A DNA stretch of 64,000 bases from NCBI RefSeq assembly GCF_963583255.1, contig NC_084806.1, positions 14,112,317 through 14,176,316 on the forward strand, read 5' to 3'. The position numbers and the translations under genes were made by a program. The stretch comes from Pyrus communis (taxonomy: Eukaryota; Streptophyta; Magnoliopsida; Rosales; Rosaceae). Positions 23,366 through 35,554 of the stretch are shown piece by piece; within the stretch, counting starts at the first letter, position 1, and each line of letters opens with the position of its first letter. The notes under the pieces were generated by a model. It did no database searches. It had not been told where the DNA came from and worked only from the letters and a program-made list of their open reading frames with translations.

Positions 23366-24073
23366 ATGGAGAAAAAGAGTTTGGTGAGCAACAGCTTGAA
23401 AGATCATGCTGGTATTGTCACCAGAACCATTAGGAGCAGCAAGACTACCTATGAAGAAGAAGATTACAATATTGATGGGTTTTCATGGCCCCCAAGATCG
23501 TACGCTTGTAGCTTCTGCAAAAGAGAATTTAGATCTGCTCAAGCTCTTGGTGGCCATATGAATGTTCACCGAAGAGACCGAGCCAGGCTCAAAGGCTCAT
23601 CCCCAAGAGACGGTCAGCACGCTAGCACTATTCTTAACCTTAACCTCAACAAAGTTCCAAACCCTAACCCTAATTTTTCATCAATACCATCACCAACCTC
23701 ACCATCCTCCTTGATTTCACCATTTAGTAGCACATTACCCTCTTTGATATCACCATCAGCTCCTCCTTCACCTACTTTTTTCGTGTCATCTAGCGAAAAT
23801 ATAAAATGGGTTGTAGGAGACACCATTTTTAATCACCATCTAAACCTCAAAGGCTCGGATCTTGGCACTAAAGTGAAGAAGAGTGCAAAATCATTTTGTG
23901 AAGTAGGAGATCGTCAACGCGATGGTTTCATTGGAGAAGAAGAACATGGGTGCATAAAGACTTTCAAGGTAGCTGATCATCCTCATCATCCGATTCTTAG
24001 GTTGGACTTGGAGATTGGTCTACCTGGTGACTCAAATAAGGAGGACTTAGATTTGGAACTTCGATTGGGATAG
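23366..24073 (+). CDS. SUP-like: SUPERMAN-like C2H2 zinc-finger transcriptional repressor
   Basis: This 235-residue nuclear DNA-binding protein has one Q-type C2H2 finger: C48, C51, H64 and H68, with QALGGH in the helix. The block [18 protein letters not shown] before the finger and the basic HRRDRARLK after it match SUPERMAN closely. SUPERMAN limits stamen number and sets the stamen-carpel boundary in Arabidopsis (family knowledge). The middle is rich in Ser and Pro (residues about 95-140). Near the C-terminus LDLEIGL is followed by the terminal DLDLELRLG, an EAR-type motif that recruits TOPLESS co-repressors. The gene is a single exon, as in the family. The first ATG in frame is used; it follows a CT-rich leader. 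Whether it is the true SUP orthologue or a paralogue cannot be told from one copy. Confidence 0.92.
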   Translation: MEKKSLVSNSLKDHAGIVTRTIRSSKTTYEEEDYNIDGFSWPPRSYACSFCKREFRSAQALGGHMNVHRRDRARLKGSSPRDGQHASTILNLNLNKVPNPNPNFSSIPSPTSPSSLISPFSSTLPSLISPSAPPSPTFFVSSSENIKWVVGDTIFNHHLNLKGSDLGTKVKKSAKSFCEVGDRQRDGFIGEEEHGCIKTFKVADHPHHPILRLDLEIGLPGDSNKEDLDLELRLG

Positions 24074-24808
24074 TCCTAGCTTTGATTTGGACAACAAGAT
24101 GAAAAAGGCACAACAATTAGAAGAGACGCTATTTGAATCTGAGATTATTATCAGTCCAGGCAGCTTTGATTGAATTAATGTATGAATTTATGATGTTATC
24201 CCCGGTTGACTTAATTTTATAACTTATATTTTTATGTATTTGGCATGCAATTTTCTATTTTATTGTTAGTACATCATATTCTTGATGAATTATTTATCAA
24301 ATAAGCATAGTTTTCGTTAATATCTTGATTCAGAGGGGAAAATTAGCCTACCAGTCACAGAGTTTAATCGCAGTTGATGACTGAGTTATATATGAGGTTT
24401 GACTACTGATGTCCCCTTCTTTTCCCTTTAGAAGGAGGGGGCAGTGAGTCATGAGTGAGGGAGTGAGAGAGATAGAGTCATCCAAAAATCTATGTTCTTT
24501 CTTCCTTATTTAAATTTTTTTGGTGATTTATAAATATATATAATCGTTGTTGGTTTGTGACACTTGTTAGGTTAACTATAACTTAACAAGTGGCAACACA
24601 AACAGTTGGTTTAACTATGTATGGGAAAGTAAAATGGTTCAGCTGAGGGCTTATCTTGGGATTATATATATTCTACTCCTGATGTTTTAATTATTTAAGA
24701 AAACGTACGTATAGAAGTATTCTTGAGGGATGTAAGATGTGGTTGTCATATACCTAACCTAGGTCACTTACAATCAATCTAACCACTTGCAACATTCCAC
24801 ACGATTAC

Positions 24809-24851
<43 letters not shown>

Positions 24852-26750
24852 ATTAAAACATCATCTATCAGCAATACGAAGCATCACAATTACAGGTTTA
24901 ATTGGTCTACCATTAATTTATATATGAAGAAGACTTGGAACTAAAACTTCACCTATCAGCTACGAATTAAGCACACTAATTTATTGCTAGCCACGCATGA
25001 TGTAAAATGGCATTGTTAAATAATTCTTGGGTTTTTTCTAATCTGACTCATCATGTTGAGCTTATAATGTGAAATGCTAGTTAAAGTGTTTAATTTGAAA
25101 ATATACAATTCTAGCTTGAGTTTTCACTAAAATATGTTATCACATTTTAGCTAAAATCAACTTCTCTATTTTTCCTACCCTTTCTCTATTTTTATTTATT
25201 TATAAATATTATCATTAAGGAGAGGGAGGAAGGTTTGAAACTATACATCGTACTCCACTCCCTAAAATCGGTATCTTGGATCATCCTGCTTAGACATATA
25301 GTTGCTCAACTAGTTTGTTAGCCAGAAACCCAGCTCGAAATCCTCGGATCGGCCTTAGGACTACCAACATAATATTCATACAAAAATGATCCTCACTTTA
25401 AAATTTTCAATGCAAAAATATGCTATGGACTCTTAGTCAAATGCTCTTGCATTCTATATATATGTCCTCAATTTTGCAATTTGACCTCAAGAAGAATTTC
25501 ATTTTTGAAGTCCCAAATAAAATGGAAACTTATAACTTAAACCAGTTAGCAAAAAACTTTCAAACAGATTTTAGACAAGTATCTTGCATGGTTTTCAACT
25601 TTTTATTTTATTTTTTAAATAAAGTAAAAATTTTAAATGGTTATCAAACGACACACTCCACCCAACTGGTATAATAACAAAGTTAGTTATTAATTCACTT
25701 GGTTATTTTGTAGTCTATTCTAGCGAGTCCATATTAACACTAAGCTTATAGAGCTAGAACATGATAATAATGCAATCCTATCCCCAGAAACTTTTTTACA
25801 TTAATCTCTACAAGTTAACTGATCAACTCCAACAAAACATAGAACAAAGAATAGGAAAATACCCGAATGCCTCTATCTATTTATAATGAACATATTGAAG
25901 TAAAGCCTTGGCTGAAAGAGTATAAACAAAACAACACGTCAATGCACTTGTACCAAACAGAAAAATTAATAACAATATTGTTTGAATGCGAGGGAGGATC
26001 ACAATAGACTGATTTTTTTTTTTTAAACTAAAAATTGATAGGCTGATAGCTAATAGTACAAAAACAAAAACAAGAAAGAAAAATTTGATCGATGAAAAAG
26101 TTCGATGAGAATTATATATACATGGTAGGATCTCTATCAAATTATCGGTATTCATGTCTTGGATTTGTATTTTTATATATTACAGAATGACTTGCCATGT
26201 CAATGCATGATATGTAATGTGTGTGTGTGTGTGTGGGGTAGGTCATCGGGTGCTTTTCCCAAAACCTGATCGATTGCATGTTCCCGACAATGTCAGGGTT
26301 TCAAATGGTATGATGGCCTTAGCCTTACATGGAATGAAATTTTAGGGTCAGTTCAAACAATTGCCGAGAACCAAGAGACCCCAAACTGTTAGCCAAACAT
26401 AGAACTCGTCAGCCAGGACACTCACTTAGTTACAAACTCCTCCCCCACCCACAACTCCCCAAAAAAAAAAAAAAAAGTTAGTACTAAAGAACTCGTTGTC
26501 AGCTTATAGTATAACGTCAATTCATGTGCCAACATTATATATAAAATATTATGTCAAAAACAGAAGGTGGCAAAAAGTCTCATTTTTAAGAGAATCCCCT
26601 TGGCACTTCTCAATTATTATTTACTGGTCACGATGATTACCAATAAGGTACCATTTTGAATTTATGAGCTTGGTTCTCAATAGTTGATGATTTATCAAAT
26701 AACAAAAACTAAAAGAAAAAAAATAAATTACATGCTAACTAAGTTCTGAA
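24074..26750. other. AT-rich spacer with (GA)n and (GT)n
   Basis: A long (GA)n run lies at about 24811-24848 and a (GT)n run at about 26217-26234. Frames at 25420-25674 (+) and 25877-26155 (-) are low-complexity and show no domain; the latter has two hydrophobic stretches but no other support. No gene is called. Confidence 0.55.
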
Positions 26751-26932
26751 TTTTTTTTTTTTTTTTTTTAACAAACGATATTATCTTTATACTAATGGGG
26801 AGAGGGCTTGACTTTGTCTCACAATGGGCTAACAATAATCTGGTTCAAATATGTATTTGATAATAATCGAACCTAAGACCTCTCACTTGCATGTAAAGAA
26901 GAATACCATTAGACCGTAGTACTAAGTAACAA
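26751..26932 (-). mobile_element. tRNA-derived SINE, copy 2 (reverse)
   Basis: Read on the minus strand it matches the SINE at 19286-19464: gtgagaggtcttaggttcga (B-box region), tagcccattgtgag, and gataatatcgtttgtt followed by the A-tail, seen here as a T-run at about 26751-26771. The two copies differ at many positions, so they are not recent duplicates of each other. Confidence 0.8.
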
Positions 26933-27189
26933 TTAAGTTTGAACCATAGACTTAATTGCAATTTTATTTAACGATTATCACACTATTCCTCCCAAAGAAC
27001 TAATCCAAAGACGTTTCACCACGTCCAAATTTTAATAATTATTATGGTACAATTGTTAGATGGTTTATGTTGGAAAAATAGGTGTAAAATTGCTGTATTA
27101 ATATAGTCTTTACCAAATGGTCATTGAAATTAAAAATTCATCAATGTGGTACTTCCGTCATAATTCTGTAAAAAATTCTGTTATATGCT

Positions 27190-27762
27190 TGTGGATGCAA
27201 ATTTTTGCCTTCTTCTCCGTTGACGAAAATGCATTTGCAAATCAATTAACACCTAAGATCAAGGCCAAGAGCATCACGTGCCCACGATGAATTGGGGGGG
27301 GGGGGCTTTGGCAGAAGAATCTTCGATGCCAAAGTTAGAATTTGAGAGAGTAAGTGTTTAGGGAATTTTAGAGAAAGATTTGACTTGCATTTTGGTGTGA
27401 AGATATAGCTATATATAAGGGTGTGGCCGGCCCCATTTGGAGAAATAGGGACCGGCCACTTACGGTGGTATTTTGAATATAATTGCAATATATTATGTTA
27501 AATAATATCTTGCAATTAATTTGGTAATTAATTCCAATTTGAAAAGAATAATTGGAAGTTACCTTGTGGGTGATGATTTGAAGAGGAGTGATGAGAGGGT
27601 TTTGAATAAATACCATTTTGATCACCTTTGACCTTGATTGCGTTGTTATTGTCTGTTGCATGCGCGTGGGAATCCCGGTATGCCTCAAAGGTAATTTTGT
27701 CTTTTTTACCCAAAAGTCCACATCTTGTCTCGATAATTTTCTTGATTATTTTTGGCTCCACA
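27190..27762 (-). repeat. 3' LTR of the Tat-like element
   Basis: Its ends on the minus strand are tgtggagccaaaaataatca and gcatccaca. It matches 33113-33673 through most of its length, including ccggcc motifs, the long AT-rich middle and gcatgcgcgtg. The bases just right of it (aatgcccccacacct) read on the minus strand as a purine-rich tract ending in gtgggggcatt, the likely polypurine primer. Confidence 0.9.
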
Positions 27763-28449
27763 AATGCCCCCACACCTGTTAGGCTGCTAGCAAGAAAGGG
27801 CAGCAGGTGTAGAGGTCTTCTCTTGCTTTGGGTAATATAGGATTGTTTCCTATTTTGATAAAGATTCCCTCTTTAATTGGAAATTAGATCCTTCTAGGAA
27901 GGGGAACTAAATTACTTCCAAAGTCTATTTAAGTATACCTTAAGTAGATGACTAAATCAACTTCAGAGAGCAATTTATTCTACCTTACAAGAGAGAGAAA
28001 GCTAGAAGATATTTGTTCCCTATCCCATAGCAGTCTTCTACACTTGCATGTGCCAAGGACCGTATTTCGTTGCTTTCTTTGTCTTCTCCACGCCACACCG
28101 AGGTAAGAAAAAATTAATTTTCCTTGTCTTATTCTTGGATAGTGCTGTCACGGGGCAGCCGTCGGGGTGGTGCGGAATGTCGGCTAGCAGGGGCTAGGAG
28201 TCAGCTCGGCATGGGCCGATGAGGTGTTGTGGCAAGGACTACTACTTGAGCTGCTCAGCTTGGCTAAAGCCAAGAGCAGCTATGCGGCAGGGGTCGTGGA
28301 TTAAGGCACTAGGGCGCAGTGCTAGACGAGCCGCATGGCTCATGTCCTTTAGGCTCTTGGACCTGACGCAGGCCAGACTGGCGATTGAGAGAAATGAGGA
28401 GGTCGCGGGCCTCATGGGCTACTGGAATGTTGGGCATGCAGGCCTTCTG

Positions 28450-30498
28450 TGTAACGCCCCGACCCGAAATTTCTATTTCGGAAAATAATTTTGGTGATAG
28501 GCCTAAAAATTAAACTCTTATTTAATTTTCTACTATTAATCATAGTTCTTTATTTAAAATTCTTGTTCACTCACAAAAACTATAACCAAAATTTACTTAC
28601 CAAAAACATAAGATTTAATTTTCAAATAATTCACCAAAGTTTCTTTCTTCAATAAAATTCCCAACAAAAGATTAATCTCAAATATTTAAGGTTGCATCGA
28701 ACCCCTGTTAGACTGCCTACGTACCCTCAATAGGGATCAAGCCTTTCATATTTCACCATTCATTCTTTTATCCATTTTCTAGATCACAATTAGTAAACAT
28801 AGATCGACGGCTAACAATAAAAATAACAATTCAATAAAAACAAATTTAACAAACAAGTATAACTCAATATGGTGCCACTAATACATAAATCGAGATACAC
28901 GTCATCATGGTGAGCTCATTAAGCTCCATGAAATGCCAACAACACTCTAAGATAAACAACATGCTAGAGTTCAGTTTAGTTGACAAAAAAAGTCAATCGT
29001 CGATCGATATCGAGGATCGGGTCCACAACCCTAGAAATCTAAACCAAAAGATCCGTCTCTCAGATTTATGATCCGCAACTTCTCAACATCCACATTATGC
29101 TTCTAGAACAACATACTAAAATCTCACCACGATCCGACAGTCGAATTTTTGCCAATCATAATTTTCGGTGACGGTCAACGTTTTATTTACAAACTTACAA
29201 ATCCAATTCGAGAAGATCCGTATGTCGAATTCCCAATCTGTAAGTTTCTATGGTCCTCAAATATTACGTACTATAATGTATCAAATTTTGGTGACAATCC
29301 AACGATCGAATCGTCAATACCTATAATATCCAAGTACTGGACCTTAACGAAATTATACTCAACAATGGAATTTCGTTAATTGGATGTCATAAATGGAATA
29401 AGGGCATCAAATTTAGCTTAGGATAGTCAAGGGGTGCCTTAGCCTATACGCTGCCTCCATGCGTCACTGCACACGCTAGGCAACCGCCCCGACTTGCCGG
29501 AAAATTCAACTATTTCCAAAAATTCTCAATTTTACAGGCAAATAGATCTCAGTAAGGGGAGAAATCTTCATACTTGGGCTGAGGTCGAATTCGGCCTGAA
29601 AACACGTGAAATCGCCCACGAACCGTCGGAACCCTAGAATTAGGTATGCTTCAATTCGACCTCCATACTCACTCCGACTCTTCCATCACTGCTTGGGCTT
29701 TGTTCCTGAGGTTGAGGGGAGCCTATTGGTGATGGTAATTGGTTGAGTTACCTTCACAATTTGTTGATCGCCGCTGTACACCCACACATACCGCTGTTCA
29801 TTTTTTCCTAAAATTACCACCCAATTCCTTCTAATTTTGAGTGGAAATGGAAGAGGGAAGGCTAGAGAGTTGTTTCTAGGTAGTGGTTTGCCTTGATTTT
29901 CTGGAAAAATGATCGAATTTGGCCATGGTGCTCGTCGGGTCACATAGGTCAACGGGAAACTTGATTTTCCCCCCTGATTTTCTCCTTCCCTCATTTCCCT
30001 CATTTCCCTTCTCTCTAATTCATCCACCTCTCCCCCTCATTTCCTAATTGATTCATCCTTTTTTTTTCTTTTTCTTTTTTTGTTCTGATTGGGCAGCTAA
30101 TGGCCTCCACCATAACCTCTTGTATCTCCCTTTTTTTCTCCTCCCCTTCGTTGCCATCAAGCAGCTTTTTTTTCCCCTCTTTCTCCCTCTTTAGCCACTC
30201 ACGTGGCCTCCTTTTTAAACAAGGCTCCCACAAATTTGAGCCTTACATATTCCTAGAAAATGACTATTCTACCCCTACCTTCGTTTGTTTATAACTTCGT
30301 TTCACAAATAGTTTACGCCTACGCATTCGTGAGATCGAGCTCTATCCAAATATGCTAAGAAATACGATAGAATATATGAGGATAAAAATACGTCCTCGTA
30401 TAATTACATTAATCAACTAGGGGCATTTTCATTATTTTCCACTTAACAAAAAATTATACGAGATAAATAATAATAAAATCCAGAAACGGGATTTCACA
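28450..30498 (-). mobile_element. Probable solo LTR of a Tekay-type Ty3 element, nested
   Basis: Read on the minus strand this unit begins tgtgaaatcccgtttctgg and ends ggtcggggcgttaca. It shares the build of the chromovirus LTR at 7262-9629, including a gaaaatgcccctag-like block near its start. No primer site or coding region is attached on either side, so it is taken as a solo LTR of 2049 bp. Flanking pentamers (ttctg and ttttc) do not match well, so a clean target duplication is not proven. The small frames inside it are not genes. Confidence 0.6.
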
Positions 30499-30739
30499 TT
30501 TTCCCCGTTTGAAATTCATAACAATAAATCGATTTATTTTCTATATTCTCCACATATTCATAATTATGAATATCAAATTCATATATTTAAATTTTTCAGG
30601 TATTCCATCCTGCCTACTGGTCCAAGAGAAAAATTGACAGAAAAGCCAGTATGGATTGAGCTTTTCTGTTGAGTACCGTGAATAACGTTGACTGCTTAGT
30701 CCTCTTTGCCAGGAGAAAGGTGGCCTACTCCCGAGAGAT

Positions 30740-31300
30740 AAGATGAAAAGGATCAAGGTGGATGCATTGGCTCGTCCGATTGCTGTCGTGGAGCCTACTA
30801 TGAATGAAGATGGAAGAAGACTTCCTTCGTTGTTTAGGAAGGTCTGCCTGCTACTAAAAGGCCTGTGATTAACTTGACTTCTTTCGAGTGGAAGAAAAAT
30901 AAGGCTGCTAGATCTGAGCCTGTGACGACTGCCATATTGAAAATGGCTAGTATGATTACTGATAGGATTGCCTAACGTAGAGGTTTTGTCATGCCCCCAA
31001 TGTTGAAGTTTGTACTGAGACATCCGTTGGGAGCTAAGTCCAGTTCACTTTCGAAAAGGCTCTTGCTGCTGAAACTGTTTCACCTGCTGAGAAAGAGAAG
31101 ACTGCTCGCGTGGGCAATTATGAGAAATCCACTATAATCTTGTTTATGAGGAGGTTGTTGGGATTTATGCATTTTTAAGCCTGATCTACTTGAAGATATG
31201 GACAAGTGTGCCAAACTTGTTGATGGCATTAGAAGGGTTGTTTGCCCAAGTTCCTTTGTGAAGCATACAACCTAATATAGAAGGACTGTTCTACTTTATC
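30740..31300 (+). pseudogene. Antisense coding-like stretch within the Tat-like element
   Basis: On the strand opposite to the element's gag, a protein-like reading is visible: KMKRIKVDALARPIAVVEP from about 30747, shifting frame near 30850 to ATKRPVINLTSFEWKKNKA, then MASMITDRIA and, after further breaks, LLEDMDKCAKLVDGIRRVVC (about 31180-31250). It is basic and shows no domain I can name. Antisense open frames are known in some Tat-lineage elements (family knowledge), and position after gag is consistent. The opposite strand also has a long frame here (30541-31023), so which strand is coding is an inference. Confidence 0.4.
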
Positions 31301-31589
31301 ATTGCTCATCTGGATTGGGTAGAATAGTGCATCATGAGGATGACTGCGTGCGTGTGAAGGTATAACTTGAGCTTTCGGGTTGCAACAACTGCTGCCAAAG
31401 TTAGCTTTTGAATTTATGGTAGTTGGTTTCCGCATTGATGAGAGCTTTTGAACTGTGGAATACCGGTAGTCGGGCCTCTAGCTCTTCTCGTATGAAGGTA
31501 GAGCTTATTACTGCTTCAGATGCGGCTACTCATCTGTTCGGATCTTGAATCTCCTTCAAAGTGGTGGGGGATTTCATATGCAAGATCAC

Positions 31590-32420
31590 TCAAATTTGCC
31601 TTGAATGTGCATCGATGAGCCTCGTCCCAAAGTGCATGCTTCTTTGCTAGAGTGAAAGAGTCTACCAGAGTTAGATCTTCTTTCATGATCAATTCTCTGA
31701 ATAGCGGGTGGTTTACTGAGAGTCATTTTTGGAAGGCTGCACTAGCTATTGAGTTGTTACATCCGACTATCTTTGCTTTCTCTGCTTTAAACCTTTTTCA
31801 CATAGTCGCGAAACGATTCCTTGACGTTGAACAAATGATCAGACTTCTTCTTGATCGAGCGGTATGATGAATATTCTTTTGTGAAAACCAAAGAAAGTTC
31901 ATCGAAACTTTAGATGGATTGTGGTGGCAAGGTGTGGAACCAATCTTGCGCCTCACCTTGTAAAGTGGTAGTGAATATCTTGCACATAAAAGCATTGTTG
32001 TTCTGATAAAGGATCATTATGCTTCAAGTGTTTCTCCGGGTCTCCATCTCATTTGAAGGATGTGAAATGTGGCATTTTGAACTTGCGTGGAGGCTCTGCC
32101 TACTCAATCTCGTCTGTGAAGGGTGATCGGCTTATGTTGGTCATGTCTCGATATAATGCCTCATCAGAGACCTCGTTGCGTTAGAAGTTGCGCAATCGCT
32201 CAGTCAGAAGCCTCTTTATTTCTTCCTGAATTTGCATCTCGGTGCGCTGCAAAAGCTGATTCACCAAGGTCATCTACTATGCGAAAGCGCTCGTCAATTC
32301 TATTACTTGTTGAGACAAGTGTTGTTCTCCATTTAGGTTGGAAGAGCTTGGATTGTATGCATGTCCTTGAGTAATGGAAGCATAATGGACTCTGGCCGTG
32401 AGATTTGAGTTGGGATATAT
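31590..32420 (-). pseudogene. gag remnant of the Tat-like element
   Basis: Read on the minus strand it parallels the gag at 54274-54903: a CKIF-like start, a tryptophan region equivalent to ARDWFYTLPPQ, then DELSLVFTKEYSSY-like and KKSDHLFNVK (about 31800-31990), and the C-terminal equivalent of SFTLAEKHALWDEA near 31625-31660. Frameshifts and stops break it at several points. It encoded the capsid protein of the ancestral element. Confidence 0.75.
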
Positions 32421-33091
32421 CAAATCTACGGAGAATTAAGGTGAAAATAGCCCCGTTTTTATCGTCAGCTCGAAAATCTGGAGCCAGGAAGATTGAATTG
32501 ATCTTGGATCGGTTTGGATTGCTTGGAAAGTCATGGGAGTGGGCCGGACTTTGGGTTGAATTGCGGACGCAAGCTGGGCCGCTGGAGCGCATGGGTGCTG
32601 GGCTCTCCTCGGCGCGGCTTGGGCGTGCGAGTTTTGGGCTCAGCTTTGGAGCGCACTAGGCTCACACTGGCCTTGGGCCTCAAATGCCATTATAGCACCG
32701 TGGGCTTAAATATGGGCTGCTTTGCGCTGGGCTGGCTTCCTTGTGGCACGGGCCTGGGCTTGCTCACAGTGGGCAGTGGGCTTGCCGAGGGTCGCTTCCG
32801 TGGTTGCTACCACGGTGGCTGCCACGATGGTGCCCCGTGGGGGTGGTGCCACTTCACTCTTCATCGGTTGAGCCTCATGGATCATTATGGTCCAGATCCT
32901 TAAACATTGGAAGTTCTGTTCGGTGTGGTTTTTGAATTTCTAGTCATTGTACTTTTCTTTTACATTTATTCAAAGAATTTTTTATAAAAAAAAAAAAAAT
33001 TCTATGAATAAGAACGTACGAAAAATCTACAAATGAACAAGAAATGAGAAACTTTGAATGTGAGAGTCTTCTTCGAGCGTATGAATCAAGA

Positions 33092-33110
33092 CTCTTAATG
33101 AAAGCACCAA
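33092..33110 (-). other. Primer binding site of the Tat-like element
   Basis: On the minus strand ttggtgctttcattaagag follows the 5' LTR after two bases. The same motif with one change (ttggtgctttcattgagag) follows the LTR at 52389-52822, which supports its role. The tRNA was not assigned. Confidence 0.7.
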
Positions 33111-33112
33111 TT

Positions 33113-33673
33113 TGTGGATGCTAATTTCCGCCTTCTTCTCATCTGATGAAAATGTACCTGCAAAACAATTAACACCTAAGATCAAGGCTAAGAGCCTCAC
33201 GCGCCCACGATGAATGGGGAGGGGCTTTGGCCGAAGAATCTCTGATGCCAAAGATAGAATTTGAGAGAGAAAGTGTTTAGGGAATTTTAGAGAAAGATTG
33301 GACTTGTATTTTGGTGTGAAGATGGGGCTATGTATAGGGGTGTGACCGGCCCTATTTGAAGAAATAGGGACTGGCCACTTATGGTGGTATTTTGAATATA
33401 ATTGCAGTCAAATAATATCTTGCAATTAATTTGGTAATTAAACCTAATTTGAAAAGAACAATTGGGAGTTACCTTATGAGTGAGGATTTGATGTGGAGTG
33501 ATGAGAGGGTTTTGAATAAATATCATTTTGATCATTTTTGACCTTGATTAAGCCGTTATTGTCTGTTGCATGCGCGTGAAAATCCCGGTGTACTTCAAGG
33601 GTAATTTTCTATTTTTTTACCCAAAAGTCTACGTGTTGCCTCCATAATTTTCTTGATTATTTTTGGCTCCATA
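33113..33673 (-). repeat. 5' LTR of the Tat-like element
   Basis: Partner of 27190-27762. Its upstream end reads tatggagcc instead of tgtggagcc on the minus strand, so the terminal TG is mutated. Divergence from its partner is substantial, with many substitutions and indels, indicating an old insertion. Confidence 0.9.
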
Positions 33674-33678
33674 ATGCT

Positions 33679-35547
33679 GATGTGATATATAAATAGGTCA
33701 TGCATCATCAAGATGGTACCTAAAATTGAAAATCGATTAATGTAGTCATAGATATAGGTGTCTCAAATTAATATGATCTTTCCGTTATAGTTTGTCAAAA
33801 ATTCTGTTATGTACCCATTCTTTATCTATAGATTTATAGATTTTGATGTGGGTTTGGAGTAGATTAAGGATTTTAATTTTGGTTAGTAATGAAATTGCCA
33901 TCAGTTCTTATAACCAAGAATAAATAAATAAATAACCCTCCAAAACCCTGAGCAAATTGCTAGGCAAATCCAACACTTTGACAAGATAAAGGATTGGTCA
34001 TATGGAGTGCCCTACCTATAACTCCAAGGTCCAAGTGAATGGCAGAGAACTGAAGAGAGATCACGTTCACACGGCACATCACGCCATGATATCATTGCCT
34101 AAATTGTGGCTCTCCAAAATTTTAGACTCTTGCCTGCCTAAGATAAACGGATCCGATAGGTTGGGCCGAATAAGGCCTTGGCCCATCTAATAAATCCTTC
34201 AAAACCGTCCTTTTTTCTCTAGATAAGAATGCCTCATCAAGAGAAAGGGTAGTCCGTAGTCGAACACGGGATCTTAAGTACGGGTGAATATTTTTACTGA
34301 TATACAAAACCCTTGCACTATATAGTATCACAAGCAGAAACTAAAACTAACGTAGTTCAATAAACAAATAATTAAACTCTAAATTAAGAAACTCTAAACT
34401 AATGTAAGGCAACCATGCACTCAACCATGCAATTATATGTTGAGCAGAAGCTAACCCTTAACAAATTTGTTGTGTTCTTCGTTTTGTTTGTTATTACATC
34501 AAGAGCTTTTTGCGTCTATGGATGGATTTCGTATTACATTTAATCACTTAATTAGGTTGATCATCACTTGGTTACTGCCTTTAATTTTTTTTTTTTTTTA
34601 TATTATAAGACTTGATCACGTCACTCCATTATTTGAACTATGTTTTAAACTTCGTAACAGTCTTTTCATATTGTGGTAATTAATCAACCCACTTTGCCCT
34701 TTAGGGATCACATGACAAAGACTAATATCATCACTAAGATATCCCAGAGAAAAGAGAGTAATTATAACAAGTAATACTATATTAGGATCATTAGGAGTTG
34801 CCAGGGATTAGCTTAACCCTAACTAGCAAATTATTGTATGCCGTATTTGAATAAAAACCAAAACCACAATGGAAAGGGAGATATGGAAATTTTAGTACAT
34901 TTAGAAGGGTCCCCACCCGTCGTAGCTTGAAAGAAAGGGAGACAAATAGGATTATGAAGAGGCTGCAAGGGTAGTTGTTTTAGTGAAAGTGAAGAGGAGG
35001 AATAGGTAGTCGGCGCACATCAACATCTTAATCTCCTCATTTTTCTTCTGCATTGTTTTCAACAAGGTATAGGCTCCGCTATATATCACATGCATGTACT
35101 AATTATTTACATTAACTTGTGTATGTGTGAGTGAGAGAGGTTGAAAATCATGTATTGCCTTAAAAGACAATCTAGGATATTTTGTTGAAAAACAATAGTA
35201 TTTAGGTTATTTGCTCGAAAAATTAGTATTTAGGTTTTGGGTTTTACTGTAAGTTTAGTTTGGGGCCTAGTGTGTTAGTGTTAGGGGTTAGGTTTATTCT
35301 CTACATATATAATGCTTTATAACTCTGTAGAAAATAAGATCAGTCAAGATGTAGTCTTCTAGTTTGTAGCCGTCTCGACATATCGTTTATTTGTTTTCTG
35401 TAATAATATTTATAGCTTCTTTGTTCGTCCGTTTGATACTTTGATTTTCAACTTGGTATCAAAGCAAGGTTGATCCTTCAAGATTCGATATACTTTTTAT
35501 AAAATTGTTTTTCCAGTATCAGTTTTGTCTTTAGTTACGGTTTTGTT
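33679..35547. other. Spacer with possible SINE relic
   Basis: About 33715-33830 resembles about 27110-27185 on the other side of the Tat-like element (both end in aaaattctgttat), an older repeat that the element may have entered. Near 34190-34325 a minus-strand stretch with gatcccgtgttcgactacgg looks like a pol III B-box and could be another SINE piece. No gene is seen. Confidence 0.45.
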
Positions 35548-35554
35548 GTTAAAA

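Larger units (their letters stand above)
27190..33673 (-). mobile_element. Tat-like Ty3 retrotransposon, minus strand, pol-less, perfect ATGCT duplication
   Basis: Two LTRs of 573 and 561 bp in the same orientation bound the element. It is flanked by identical 5-bp repeats atgct (27185-27189 and 33674-33678), so both borders are exact. A gag remnant lies after the 5' LTR, but no RT, RNase H or integrase can be recognised, so it behaves as a non-autonomous relative of the element at 52389-56880, whose LTR and gag are the same family. A second LTR (28450-30498) is nested inside. Classing as Tat group rests on gag, integrase and LTR-PBS style seen in the second element. Confidence 0.85.

Noticed and set aside
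25877..26155. A 92-residue minus-strand frame with two hydrophobic stretches
   Set aside because: Composition follows AT-rich DNA with A/T runs; no homologue, promoter or codon signal supports it.
29149..29379. A 76-residue open frame on +
   Set aside because: It lies inside the nested Tekay-type LTR and has no recognisable domain.
32405..32935. Several GC-rich overlapping frames on + (to 129 residues)
   Set aside because: They lie opposite the gag leader of the minus-strand Tat-like element; GC-rich DNA lacks stops by chance.
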